From positions 496,001 to 560,000 of the forward strand of contig CAVUVQ010000010.1 in NCBI GenBank assembly GCA_963744875.1: a stretch of DNA of 64,000 bases, given 5' to 3'. Positions 9,138 through 19,116 of the stretch are shown in pieces (positions within the stretch are counted from its first letter, which is position 1; every line of letters starts with the position of its first letter). Made by a program: the position numbers and the translations under genes. The notes beneath the pieces are model-generated. The model had not been told where the DNA came from. It saw nothing but the letters and a program-made list of their open reading frames with translations, and did not search any database. The stretch comes from JACDAE01 sp963744875. GTDB lineage: Bacteria; Chloroflexota; Ktedonobacteria; Ktedonobacterales; Ktedonobacteraceae.

Positions 9138-10508
9138 TCACCCATCCGTCACCATTGTAAAGACAGCTCGTTCATCGCCGAAATTGATGATATCACCATC
9201 TTTCAATAATGTATGTCCATAGACGCGCTGACCGTTGACCTGGGTTCCGTTGCCGCTCTTGAGGTCTTCTATATACCAGCGCCCCTCGGAAAAGCTGAGC
9301 TGTGCATGACGACGTGAAACGGTTGGTCCAATAATAATGAAGTCATTGCCTGCTAAACGCCCAATTGTCGTGATAGCCTGGTGGAAACGAAATGCACGTC
9401 CCTCCATTGTTCCCGTCTGCATCAACAGGCGAGCAAGGATCGGGCGACCATTAGGGGCCTGATAGCGATCAGCACTGGCTCCTTTATTCGCCAGATCGTC
9501 GCCACAGATAATGCAGTGGCGATGGGTGCGTGCATTCGGCTCACCGCAACGAAAACAGATGAGAGGTGCCTGCGGAGGAAGGTCATATGTTTGCCGCGCT
9601 AGCAGAGGTGTGTTTGGCTGATTACTTAAACCACCTGATCCTATGCTTGCCAGCGCATCGCTCAATACATCAACAAGTTCGCTAGCAGATTGGTAGCGCT
9701 CGTGAGGCTTTTTGGCCGTCATCTTTACGATAATCTGCACGATAGGCACAGGAACGTTGTGCTCGCGTACCAGTTTTTCGGCGGGAAATGGCTCATGGAC
9801 ATGTTTGACCGACATGCTGAGCGCATTTTCGGCATGGAAAGGCGTTTCACCGGCCAGACAATGGAACAATACAATGCCCAGCGAATAGATGTCCGTGCGG
9901 CTATCGATGGCATGCCCGGTTCCCTGTTCGGGCGACATATAATGGGGAGTACCGAGGTGTGCACCGGTTCTCGTAATGTTGGTTGTCTCCTCCAAAATCT
10001 TCGCCAGCCCAAAATCTGTCAGCAGGAGATGCCCGTTGTCGCGTACGAGCATGTTCGCGGGCTTGATATCGCGGTGAATAATGCCATTGCAGTGAGCACA
10101 ATCCAGCCCTTTCGCCGCTTGAATGACAAAATTGATGGCCTGTTTGAGAGGTAGAGGCTGCTTCAGGCGTTCTTTGAGGGTGCCTCCCTCAACATATTCC
10201 ATCGCGATGTACTTGATAAGATCCTGCTCACCAAAATTATAGATGTGCACGATATTGGGATGTGCCAGACGAGCAATAGAGCGGGCTTCCTGGACGAAGC
10301 GTTTGAAAAAGACGGGATCTTGTGCATGGCGGAGTGGCAGCACTTTAATTGCGACATAACGCTCCAGAGATGGCTGATAGGCTTTAAAGACTGTCGCCAT
10401 GCCGCCGATGCCAATACGCTCGGTTATTTGAAACTGGTCGAGTTGTTGCCCGATGAGTTGATTGAGATCATCACTATTTCCCATGTGCACGAAGCGTTCG
10501 GATGCCAT
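9138..10508 (-). CDS. Ser/Thr protein kinase with zinc ribbon and FHA domain
   Basis: A Hanks-type kinase for reversible Ser/Thr phosphorylation. Kinase domain, residues about 27-290: glycine loop IGIGGMATVFKA, Lys in YVAIKVLP, catalytic loop GIIHRDIKPANML (His about 145), DFG in LLTDFGLAK, APE-like MSPEQ. A zinc ribbon follows (CFRCGEPN...CIICGDD, about 318-340), then a C-terminal FHA domain (IGRLAGNDFIIIGPTVSRRH, LKSGNGTQVNGQ) that should bind phosphothreonine. No membrane segment is obvious, so it is probably a soluble kinase that recruits phosphorylated partners, possibly itself. It faces away from the GGDEF/HD-GYP gene, with about 190 bases between them, so the two may share a control region. 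Confidence 0.92.
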   Translation of the reverse strand: MASERFVHMGNSDDLNQLIGQQLDQFQITERIGIGGMATVFKAYQPSLERYVAIKVLPLRHAQDPVFFKRFVQEARSIARLAHPNIVHIYNFGEQDLIKYIAMEYVEGGTLKERLKQPLPLKQAINFVIQAAKGLDCAHCNGIIHRDIKPANMLVRDNGHLLLTDFGLAKILEETTNITRTGAHLGTPHYMSPEQGTGHAIDSRTDIYSLGIVLFHCLAGETPFHAENALSMSVKHVHEPFPAEKLVREHNVPVPIVQIIVKMTAKKPHERYQSASELVDVLSDALASIGSGGLSNQPNTPLLARQTYDLPPQAPLICFRCGEPNARTHRHCIICGDDLANKGASADRYQAPNGRPILARLLMQTGTMEGRAFRFHQAITTIGRLAGNDFIIIGPTVSRRHAQLSFSEGRWYIEDLKSGNGTQVNGQRVYGHTLLKDGDIINFGDERAVFTMVTDG

Positions 10509-10701
10509 GCCGTTTCTCGATTTCTGTGTTGTTTGTTAGTAAGAACGTGAATGGGCACTGGTATTGTAGCACGATTTCACCCGCAACATTACGCATCTCC
10601 CTGATCTTTGAACTCACTACTCCCCAAAAAGGCTCTTTTCGCTCTATTGAGGGGATACTATTTTGCCGATAATGAGATTGAGATAAAGGGCTTCTATTTG
10701 C

Positions 10702-12366
10702 ATGTTTTCTTTGAAAGGTGTAGCTATGCTTCCACTCAAAACGCGACAACAGATATTCCGTTCACACCTTCATACAATAATTCAATTGCTGAATAAAAAG
10801 CCATTTGCCTGGGGAATAATCCTGTTCTCTATTATGCTCTACTTTCTCCCCTTTCTGCTGCTTAACGAGACGACAGATAACCTGGGGCCATTTCTCGCGA
10901 TTGGTATGCTCCCAATTGTGTTAGGCGCTCTACTACGTGGTAACAAAGGAAGTCTCACTGCATGGTTTCTCGTGTTCATAGGTACGACCTTAAATGATGT
11001 CGATTCCTACTATGTACGGCATGCGAATGTCCATTGGGCGTCAACCCCTTTAGGGATTTTAAGTCCGCTGATTGTTGCACTTATCGCTGGATATTTGCGT
11101 AATGTCAGTAATCGGTTAAAAACAGCCTATCAGGAATTGTCAATAGCACATGTCACCATTCAAAAACAGGCGTTGACCGATGTGTTGACGGGTCTCCCTA
11201 ATCACCGAGCTCTCATGGATCAACTAAGCAAGGAGATAGAGCGTACGCGACGCTATGGTCGTCCATTATCGCTGCTTTTCTTTGATGCCGATCGCTTCAA
11301 ACATGTCAATGATACCTATGGGCACCCGACTGGAGACGCAGTTCTATGCCAGATTAGCGAACGTGTTGGCAATGCATTGCGCGGTGGAGATACGCTGGGA
11401 CGCTTTGGAGGCGAAGAATTTGTCGTTCTACTTCCTGAAACTGCTGCCGAGGAAGCCTGCATCATCGCTGAACGTATCCGCAGCTCAGTAGCAACTGAAC
11501 CTGTTGCGATGGCTGAGGTAGTAGGAGGGATTGCGATGACAGTGAGTATAGGCCTTTCTATGTATCAGGTCGATGGGGTCACGGAACAGGAATTGTTGTC
11601 GCAGGCAGATGAGGCAATGTACGTTGCCAAGCGACTCGGGCGTAATCAAGTTCGTACTGCGGAAGAAGCCCGGCAAATGGGCGCGGATGTAGAATTGCTG
11701 GCATTTTTTGAGCAAGAAAAAACTCTTGAAGTAGCATTGCGAGAAGGAGTTCCACCAGAGCATCTTCGAGAAACCTATACTGTGCGTATGATCTGCTCAC
11801 TGCTGTTTCTATTGGCACGGCGAGACGAGAGCTTGAGTGAACATGCCCACGCGGTAAGTGATCTAGCGACTACTATAGCGCAAACGATGGAGCTAGAACC
11901 CAAAGAGATTGAGAGAATTGGCATGGCAGCATTGCTACATGATATCGGAAAAGTGGCAATTCCTGACAGACTCTTGCAGAAGTCTGGCCTGCTCACCTCT
12001 GACGAACAGTCATTATTATGGGAACATGCGATGTTAGGTGCACAGATTCTGGAAGCAAGTCCTTTTCTAAGCGACTTGATGCCTGCGGTTCGCCATCACC
12101 ACGAACGCTGGAATGGTAGCGGCTATCCTGATCATCTGAGCGGGAAGAATATTCCACTGGCTGCACGCATCATTGCAGTGGCCGAAGCCTATGACTTTAT
12201 GGGCAAGGAACATCCTTATCAAGCCAGTCACTCTCCTGAGGAAATCGCTGTTGAATTGCAGCGGGGCAAGGGCACTCAGTTTGATCCGCTGGTCGTCCAG
12301 ACGCTTTTCGAAGTTCTTGACGAACGGAAAGAAGCAGCGCTAGTCGCGGTACATGAAGTACGTTGA
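10702..12366 (+). CDS. Membrane GGDEF and HD-GYP protein (c-di-GMP synthesis and breakdown)
   Basis: About four N-terminal membrane segments (residues 30-135) precede a diguanylate cyclase domain with an intact signature (GRFGGEEFVVLLPE, about 234-247). An inhibitory RxxD site (RGGD) lies five residues before it. A linker follows, then an HD-GYP phosphodiesterase domain: LLHDIGKVAIPD (His-Asp about 413-414), HHERWNGSGYPDHLSG and IIAVAEAYD. Both activities may be present, so the net effect on c-di-GMP is unknown; such hybrids are usually controlled by their sensor region. The ATG at 10702 is used, but a start at 10726 (MLPLKTRQQ), which has AAAGG upstream, is equally plausible. The gene converges on mscL across a long inverted repeat. 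Confidence 0.9.
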   Translation: MFSLKGVAMLPLKTRQQIFRSHLHTIIQLLNKKPFAWGIILFSIMLYFLPFLLLNETTDNLGPFLAIGMLPIVLGALLRGNKGSLTAWFLVFIGTTLNDVDSYYVRHANVHWASTPLGILSPLIVALIAGYLRNVSNRLKTAYQELSIAHVTIQKQALTDVLTGLPNHRALMDQLSKEIERTRRYGRPLSLLFFDADRFKHVNDTYGHPTGDAVLCQISERVGNALRGGDTLGRFGGEEFVVLLPETAAEEACIIAERIRSSVATEPVAMAEVVGGIAMTVSIGLSMYQVDGVTEQELLSQADEAMYVAKRLGRNQVRTAEEARQMGADVELLAFFEQEKTLEVALREGVPPEHLRETYTVRMICSLLFLLARRDESLSEHAHAVSDLATTIAQTMELEPKEIERIGMAALLHDIGKVAIPDRLLQKSGLLTSDEQSLLWEHAMLGAQILEASPFLSDLMPAVRHHHERWNGSGYPDHLSGKNIPLAARIIAVAEAYDFMGKEHPYQASHSPEEIAVELQRGKGTQFDPLVVQTLFEVLDERKEAALVAVHEVR

Positions 12367-12396
12367 GAGGGGGATAGGTTGAAGAGAGGGCATGTT

Positions 12397-12527
12397 GGGA
12401 GCACCCGGGCTTATTCCACTCCGTTCCATTGCGCCCCTACCCTGGTAGAAAATGTAAGAACGTTAAAAAGAGAAATAACAATTGTAGGGGCGCAATGGAA
12501 CGGAGTGGAATAAGCCCGGGTGCTCCC
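12397..12527. repeat. Long inverted repeat, 44-bp perfect arms, TA ends facing inward
   Basis: Left arm 12397-12440 and right arm 12484-12527 are exact reverse complements; the right arm begins GTAGGGGCGCAATGGAACGG and ends GGGTGCTCCC. The TA-GGGG ends face the 43-base spacer, the opposite arrangement to the elements at 22.9, 25.1 and 44.2 kb. A further partial direct copy (GGAATAAGCCCGGG) follows at 12533-12546. A single related arm occurs at 38219-38259. It separates the convergent GGDEF/HD-GYP gene and mscL and could act as a bidirectional terminator. Confidence 0.85.
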
Positions 12528-12572
12528 CTTGAGGAATAAGCCCGGGCATCGTCAACACGGCCCGTACCAGCC

Positions 12573-13073
12573 CTATCTCGCCTGAGCTGCCGGAGCATCT
12601 GCTGGTGGCAACTGCGCCGTACAATATGCACAACGCGTTGCTCCCAATGGGATGGTACTCAAGCAATAGGGACAATCACGCGTCGTAGGTGCTTCAGACT
12701 TCTTTGGATGAAGGCGATTGTAGCCCTCTTCCATCGCATTGATCGGTTTCACAACGAAGAAGTAGACAACGAGGGCAATGATAAGGAAACTGATAATAGT
12801 GTTAATAAAATCACCAATAAGCAATGTGCCGCCGGTGAAAGGAACACGCTGAGACAAACTAGATAATCCTTTAGCACCACCAGGAATCAGAGGAGTAACA
12901 ATATCCTTTACCAAAGCCTGCACCACATTATTGAAAGCCGCACCAATGATAACGCCAACTGCCAGATCAACGACATTACCACGCATAATAAATTTTTGAA
13001 AATCGCCCATTGTGCTCAAGCCGCCACGAAAACCACGTCCGCCTAAATCTCTTGCTCTGTCAAAAACGCCCAC
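12573..13073 (-). CDS. mscL: Large-conductance mechanosensitive channel MscL with C-terminal zinc ribbon
   Basis: Pentameric tension-gated channel that releases solutes on osmotic downshock. The family core is clear: DFQKFIMRGNVVDLAVGVII, then GAAFNNVVQALVKDIVTPLI, a periplasmic loop and the second helix FINTIISFLIIALVVYFFVV. An extra C-terminal zinc ribbon (CPYCLSTIPLGATRCAYC) is added after the usual cytoplasmic helix. The start GTG at 13073 is chosen because GGAGG lies eight bases upstream; the longer frame's ATG at 13088 overlaps that site. The N terminus has a 20-residue Arg/Gly-rich extension (FDRARDLGGRGFRGG). It is transcribed alone and converges with the GGDEF gene. Confidence 0.92.
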   Translation of the reverse strand: MGVFDRARDLGGRGFRGGLSTMGDFQKFIMRGNVVDLAVGVIIGAAFNNVVQALVKDIVTPLIPGGAKGLSSLSQRVPFTGGTLLIGDFINTIISFLIIALVVYFFVVKPINAMEEGYNRLHPKKSEAPTTRDCPYCLSTIPLGATRCAYCTAQLPPADAPAAQAR

Positions 13074-13262
13074 AGTTAAATCCTCCATTTACATCTTAAG
13101 ATGTGTCTTATCCGAGAAAGACTCTCTCGGCATTATTTCCACTAATTAAATAATACGGATAAGTCAAAAGTTCCGTTTCAAAAAGACAAAACTCTCGCTA
13201 ATATCAGATTAGCATATGGAGGAGGGATATGACCAGAAATTGTTACTAATGTTCTCATACTT

Positions 13263-14176
13263 TTAAAGGCCCGGCAATCGTTTCGTTGTTTGCATGATCT
13301 CAATGAAGCGCTGGAAACCAACGGAGTCGGCGCTGGCACGTACACGGCGGAAACCTTCGCCATAGATTGGATCGGGGTTACGTTCGATAGCGGTGGCATG
13401 GTAGCGGCCCTCGGGCGTATCCAATTGGGTATAGTAACGATGTGAAAGCAACTCGCAAAAGCCTTCCTCTGCCCAGGATGGTAAGTTGGATAACCCCTGG
13501 ACAACCAGCCAGACGTGACCCAGTTCATGGATGGTGACACCCTGGAACAATGTGGAGGGCAGGCCATGCAAGACAGCTACTCCACGCACTTCAGTACGCA
13601 TGGTCGCCCATTCTGCATATAGGTAGTGCTCATGGTGGCACCGAGCGAATGGGCAAGGTTATGTGCACCAAGGTAATGAGCCAGTTTCGCACGATCACAA
13701 AGTTCAAGACTGATGGGTAGATTGTTGTAGCGCAAACCTTGTGAGCTCACCCAACGAATCAATTGTGAGAAAATTGGCTTCGCCACCTCAGCCGTCTCGA
13801 TCGCCGTCGAGCGGCAGATGGGGCAACGTATATTATCACTTCCATGCTCTTGATCTTTTGGTGGAACCAGGCGACCACAATAGGCACAGTGAGGATACTG
13901 ATTCTCGTGCTCTTTACAATAGCGTGTTCCCCACTGATCCACGAGGTATTCACTGATCAAGGGCTTGCCACAATACGCACAACGCGGTGCAATGCGATCA
14001 CGAAAACATTCAGCGTGATAGGGTGCTCCATCATGAATTTGGAAACTTGTGCCACCGATAGGAAGTCCGCAGGCAGCACAAATGAAGTGTTCAGGATGCC
14101 ATGTTGCACCAAGGGCGGTAAGATAGTCGCCCCAAATTGGTTGTCCGCAGCCTTTACAGGTTGGTTGTATAGGCAT
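13263..14176 (-). CDS. LIM-domain / DA1-like metallopeptidase, frameshifted
   Basis: The N-terminal 130 residues hold LIM-type Cys/His zinc fingers (CKGCGQPIWG, HFICAACGLPI, CAYCGKPL, CAYCGRLV, CPICRST). The C-terminal part has a gluzincin motif HELGH (VTIHELGHVWLVVQG) with a downstream Glu in WAEEGFCELLSHRYY. This LIM-plus-peptidase order is that of the DA1 family, known best as ubiquitin-activated peptidases in plants and also found in some bacteria. In the given sequence the first frame stops at 13577 and the peptidase part is in another frame; a one-base shift near 13595-13610 joins them. Repaired length is about 303 aa. The bacterial substrate is unknown. Confidence 0.75.
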
Positions 14177-14181
14177 AATTT

Positions 14182-15084
14182 CTATTTCTCCGCAGGAACG
14201 GAGACCTTATAATAATCGTAGCTCCCCGTCTCCCTAAAACCACATGATTGATAAAGTGAAAGAGCATTTTTATTTACGGTGGCTACTTCAAGCGCGATCT
14301 GCGTCTTTCCCAACGCAAGAAGGGTTTGAATGGTATATGCGAGCAGTTGGCGTCCATAGCCATGTCCACGATACTCGGGAAGGACTCCAAAGCCATAGAT
14401 GAAGCCAGTTCGCTCCGTCAAAGACACATCTAACTTACCTATAACACCGACGTTTTCTAGTACAGCGACATAATAACGATGCTGTGGATGCGTCAACACC
14501 GCTGGTGAATACCAATCTACACCTTGCTCGGATAGATCAAAAGCGAGCGCCGTAATGTGGGTCAGAGCGGGAATATCCTCTACGCGTGCCTCTCTAAATT
14601 GCAGATGCTTATCAAAAGAGGCGGGCAGGTGAGCTTCCTCCAGCACCATCTTATATTCTGAATGATCATAGGTTGTAGCAAGTGAACTGGCAAACGCCTG
14701 GCCTGAAGAAGAGGCATGTTCGACGATCAGCAGCACGTGGGTAATATTTCTGTGTTGACATTCTTCCAGGGCGGCCCTGAACAGGCTGGTAAAGATGGCT
14801 TTGCGGCGGGATGCAGGATGGACCATCCCGCTGATCTCCCCCTCATGTGGATTGAAGGAATACAGGCCAAGGAAGCCAACAAGAAGATCCTGTTCATAAT
14901 AGAGAAAGTCGTTTATTTCGTTATGTGGTCGTGAGCGCAATAGGTTCATGTTGATCTTCAGATCCAGTTCCTCATGGGAATTGCATACCTGCATGAGTTG
15001 CTCAATCTCTGCCAGCGTGGTTTGTGAAAGTCCTTGCGCTTTGTATAATCCTTGCTTGATAATCGTCATGTTATTTTTCTCCAT
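14182..15084 (-). CDS. Tandem-GNAT N-acetyltransferase (paralog of 35469-36365)
   Basis: Two acetyltransferase (GNAT) folds in one 300-aa chain. The N-terminal half is degenerate (DFLYYEQDLLVGFLGLYSF, then HPASRRKAIFTSLF where the acetyl-CoA loop would be). The C-terminal half has a good acetyl-CoA-binding motif, VLPEYRGHGYGRQLL, and the family's ending NKNALSLYQSCGFRETGSYD. The whole protein aligns with that at 35469-36365, so they are paralogs. The layout resembles MshD-type tandem GNATs, but no substrate can be inferred. The stop lies six bases upstream of the start of the LIM/DA1 gene, so the two form an operon. Confidence 0.85.
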   Translation of the reverse strand: MEKNNMTIIKQGLYKAQGLSQTTLAEIEQLMQVCNSHEELDLKINMNLLRSRPHNEINDFLYYEQDLLVGFLGLYSFNPHEGEISGMVHPASRRKAIFTSLFRAALEECQHRNITHVLLIVEHASSSGQAFASSLATTYDHSEYKMVLEEAHLPASFDKHLQFREARVEDIPALTHITALAFDLSEQGVDWYSPAVLTHPQHRYYVAVLENVGVIGKLDVSLTERTGFIYGFGVLPEYRGHGYGRQLLAYTIQTLLALGKTQIALEVATVNKNALSLYQSCGFRETGSYDYYKVSVPAEK

Positions 15085-15422
15085 TTAAGTATAGAAACAC
15101 ATTTACTACTGGGCTTATTCCTATCAGTGGACATACGAGCATGGTAAATCGAACCTCTACCTAATGAAAGCATTTTTCAGAACCTGCCTTCCAATTTGTG
15201 GAAGGTGGGCAATTTGTACATAATTCAATAGAGAGCCTGATTGCAGGCAAAATCCATCGATTATATTGCATATGCAGCCTTACCTCTTCGTGTTGTTAGT
15301 GATGAGAGATAATCTGTAACATATTCTCAGTTCTATTATACTGTTTGTAGTAGTCCAGGGCCAATCTGCGATGGGGGATACAAATTATAGTACAAAAGCA
15401 GGACAGGCCTGAAAGAAAGGAA
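15085..15422. other. Divergent intergenic region with two small hairpins
   Basis: This 338-base gap separates the minus-strand GNAT gene and the plus-strand CHRD-like gene and must hold both promoters. I see two short dyads, CCTTCC-N7-GGAAGG (about 15188-15206) and GCCTG-ATT-GCAGGC (about 15234-15248). No convincing -35/-10 pair was picked out. Confidence 0.35.
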
Positions 15423-16280
15423 ATGGGGTTCATGTCTTTCATACAAGGAAGCAAGCATAAGCTCATTATGTTTGGAGCAGTGATGGGGGTGCTCCTGATT
15501 GCTATATCTGGTGTTATTGCTTCTGACATTGCAGCATCAGCACATGATGTTGATGGTAATAAATCTTTTGCTTTATTACACCACACCCCCTACGGATATA
15601 CCGATCTGAAATGGGATGCGAAGAGTGAGAATTTAACGGTTACAATTAAGCTTGTGGGCCTGACACAGAATAGCACACATCCGGCACATATTCACCTGGG
15701 CGATTGCAAGGCTATGGGTCCAGTAAAATATATGCTCAACAATGTTGTGGCTGATGCGGCTGGCGTTGGAACCTCCAAAACGGTAATCAAAGATGTCGAT
15801 GGCGGGATTGCAGCCAGTGGCTGGTCTATCAATGTGCATAATGGACCTGGACTGGCACCAGCCGACCAGTTTATTCCAATTGCGTGTGGCAATATCTCTA
15901 ATCCTCACAAAGAGCATAACCTTAGAGTTCTTCTTGGCGCAACCAATGGAGCAAACCAGGCGGCGATTGGTATATCGCTGCTTACATTAAAGAATCATAC
16001 ATTAACAGTTATTGTCGCGGTACGTGGTCTGGTTCCTGGATCAGTGCATGCAGAGCATATTCATGTTGGCACCTGTGAACGGCAGGTTCCTGGCAGCGTT
16101 ATGTATATGTTAAAGAACCTCGTTGCAGATAAGTACGGAAATGCTGCTGCTGTTACAGTGCTTAAAAATGTTGCGAGTATTCCAGAGCATGGTTGGTATG
16201 TCAACGTTCATCGCACCACAATGTTGATGAATCAGACGGGTTTTGATCCAATTGCATGTGGGAATGTTCAAGATAAATAG
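15423..16280 (+). CDS. Secreted protein with two CHRD-like domains
   Basis: A signal peptide or N-terminal anchor (LIMFGAVMGVLLIAISGVIA) is followed by two repeats of about 115 residues. Each has HIHxGxC, a middle KYMLNNVVAD / MYMLKNLVAD segment, NVHNG / NVHRT and a closing PIACGN. This resembles CHRD-type extracellular beta domains. The conserved Cys pair in each repeat probably forms a disulphide and the paired His could bind metal, but neither is proven. It acts outside the membrane. AAAGG lies very near the ATG at 15423; a second ATG at 15432 is possible. A palindrome follows the stop, and the gene converges on the ABC permease. Confidence 0.7.
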   Translation: MGFMSFIQGSKHKLIMFGAVMGVLLIAISGVIASDIAASAHDVDGNKSFALLHHTPYGYTDLKWDAKSENLTVTIKLVGLTQNSTHPAHIHLGDCKAMGPVKYMLNNVVADAAGVGTSKTVIKDVDGGIAASGWSINVHNGPGLAPADQFIPIACGNISNPHKEHNLRVLLGATNGANQAAIGISLLTLKNHTLTVIVAVRGLVPGSVHAEHIHVGTCERQVPGSVMYMLKNLVADKYGNAAAVTVLKNVASIPEHGWYVNVHRTTMLMNQTGFDPIACGNVQDK

Positions 16281-16300
16281 TGCCCTTCCGTGACCCTATA

Positions 16301-16350
16301 GGCTGCATTTACGACGCCCGGATGAAACACCATGCGTCATAAATGCAGCC
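16301..16350. terminator. Hairpin between convergent genes
   Basis: GGCTGCATTTACGACGC (16301-16317) pairs with GCGTCATAAATGCAGCC (16334-16350) with one mismatch (C against A) around a 16-base loop. It sits in the 83-base gap between the CHRD-like gene and the ABC permease, so it can serve both strands. No T tract is present. Confidence 0.6.
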
Positions 16351-16363
16351 CATATAAATTTAA

Positions 16364-19116
16364 TCATTCGTAGCGCAGCACCTCTAACGGGCGCACGCGG
16401 ACAGCACCCCAGGCAACGAAGGCTGCAACGAGCATTGCCAGGAGAATTGAGCCGCCAATGAGGGCAAGGGCAATGAAGCTGCTCACACCAAAGTCCAGGT
16501 GGAACAGGTACGTACCGAGCAGGCCGGTAGCAACAACGACCAGGATCATAGCAAGCAGTGCGCCAATTCCCCCAATCAGGCCGTTTTCGATCAGCACTTC
16601 GCTGAGGATTGAGCCACGCGTATAGCCAACCGATTTCAGAATGCCCAGTTCCCGCCGTCGTTCCAACATCGCCAGCGCAACGGCATTAGCGATGATGATC
16701 AGGCCAGCAAGCAATGAAAGTGAAGCAATCGTTGTCAAAGTAAGCAGAACATCATTAAGAATCTGGTTAATAAAGTTCGCCAGGTTCGTCAGGCTGAAGA
16801 CGAAGGCATTGGGAACCGCATTGCCGATCACATCGATGGCGCTATTGAGCTTGTTGGGATCGATCTTCATGTAGAAAATGGATTGGTCAATGCCACCAGG
16901 AGTCAACGCATGCACCGTCGCGGTTGTGCCTAAAAGAGGATACAGGCTGGCACCGAAGCTGGAAGAGCGATAGATGCCCACCACGGTAATCGTGCGCGTG
17001 CTTACACGATCAAGTCCGGTCAACGTTATTTTGTCGCCAAGTTTCAGGTGTAGAGGATCAAGATTGGCTAGCTGGTAGGAGATCAAAGCGTGATCGGTGC
17101 CAGCATCTTGTGGGCCGAGATTGCGACCAGCCGTGATACTCAGAAATTGGGTACTGGGCAACTGATTATTAGCCACATCATAGCCCTCAATACCACTCAG
17201 ATAGTAGAGTGTGCCAGTCCGTCCCAACGATGTCGTTGAGGGATCAGCCTTACTTCCCGTCGGTAGGAGGTTCTGAATGGGCTGATTATTGATGGCAACA
17301 GGGGCTGTAGTAGCGAGCGTTCTCCGTTGATAGGAAGCGAGGCCAGGGAGAGAAACAAGGGTGTTTTGCAGTTTCGTTGTATCGGTACTTGAAGTAATCG
17401 AGACGACATTATAGTTCAGTGAGTGCGAGATGAGATTATTCACCTGATCGCGTAGATCCTGACCCAGCACCAGAATCAGGCCAATTGTGAAGATACCCAC
17501 GAACAGAGCTAGCATAGTTGTCGTCGTGCGAGCACGTTGACGATTCAGGTTACGCAAAGCCATCTTGGTGACAGCCTTCCAGGTGCGTGGAACCAGCATA
17601 ATGGACAGGAAGAGCACAGAGATGATCAGCAGCAAGATGCCCAGGGTTGGCTGGCGCTGGTAGAGCAGGACTGAGAGGACAATGCCGAGCAACGCAACAG
17701 CCAGGAAGGCAAAGTTAAAGCCTTCCGGCACCGGAATTTTGCTGATCACAAAGATGAGCAGGCCGAAGATCAGGCTCAGCAGGCCCAGGAAAACAAAAGT
17801 GCCGTAGACGGAGACAACGCCCAGGAAGATATCATTATTTAGAATAAAAACAGCCAGGATACAGAACAAGACGGAGAGCAGAATCAACAGGGCAGTGGTC
17901 AGCACGATACTTCCGATGCCACGCCCCTCCGGCTGATCACGAATGACATTTAAAGGGACGAATATTCGCGGCCTGTACGATGGGCAAAAGGCCAAAGATC
18001 AGAGCCGTTACCAGACCAATGCCGACGCCGCCACCGATAGTGAGCGGATCAAGGATAAACGGGAATATTCAGATCGAACGTCTGTTGCACGAGTGTGCGC
18101 ACTATATAGCTGACACCAGTTGCAGCAATAGCCCCAATGATGCCACCGATGAGTCCTAGCAGGCCAGCTTCAAGGCCGAACAGCAGGTAAAGATCGAAGC
18201 GTCGATAGCCGGTAGTTTTGAGCATAGCAATCTCGGTCTTGCGCCTTGAGAGCAGCACCTGCATGGTATTGATGATGCCTACGCCACCAATCAACAGAGC
18301 CAGCAGGCCGGCGATCTCCAGGAACTTACGGATATTGTCGATAGTATCCTTCTGCTGTTGCAAAGCATCCTGAGCCGTCTGTGTCGAAGCAATCGGGAAG
18401 GCCGACTGAATCTGTTTCACCGCCTGATCGATATGGGTCTGATCGGGCGCATTCACATCGATAGTATCGTATAGAGGTTGCTGCCCGGAGGCTGCAAGTT
18501 GATAATCGTGCAGAGAGAGAAGGACGATGCTACCCGACTGAGCAAACACGCCTGAAGTGGAGACGATGCCTGCCAGTTTGACATGAAGGGTTGAGCCCTG
18601 ACGGGATCTGGAGGCAAGATGAATATCAAACGTCGCGCCCACCTTTTTGCTGTACTGATCCACAAATGGTTGGGTCGCTACAACTTGATCATTTTTGAGC
18701 AGGGCAGAGACGGAAGCATTTTTAGGTGAGGTAAAGGTGGGTGGCGTCACAATAGGATAATTCGCTGGATCGACCACGCGGACGGTAAAGGATTGGCGCA
18801 GGGCGGTATTGACGCTCGTTGATCCTTGGACATTGATCTCGGCGGTATAAGCACTAATTGTACCGTTGCTTTTGAGTTTAGCAAAGGTTGCGAGATCGCT
18901 CTGTTTGAAGGGCTGGTTGCGCGAGGTGACGGCAATATCGCCACCATTGGCATCGCGCACGTTGCCATTAAAAGCATTGTTGATCATCAGGCCGACGAGT
19001 TGCAGAGAGACGATTGCCATAACGCCGACTGCGACACAGAAGATAGCCAGGAGCGTGCGTTGTCCACCACGAACGAGGGAACGCGTCGTGTAGTTGAAGT
19101 AGATGGAAGCCTTCAC
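16364..19116 (-). CDS. FtsX/MacB-like ABC transporter permease, two frameshifts
   Basis: A large permease with two FtsX-type units. The first half starts MKASIYFNYTTRSLVRGGQR, has an extracytoplasmic MacB_PCD-like domain and three helices (IAGLLALLIGGVGIINTMQV; KTEIAMLKTTGYRRFDLYLL). The second half repeats the pattern, ending in RRRELGILKSVGYTRGSIL and a closing helix. Two shifts break it: GGG at 18061-18063 (two bases keep the frame: FDLNIPFILDPLTIGG) and AAA at 17952-17954 (two keep it: ANIRPLNVIRDQPEG). Repaired length is about 916 aa. Its start overlaps the ATPase gene's stop by four bases, so both belong to one exporter, probably for a lipid, peptide or drug. Confidence 0.85.
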
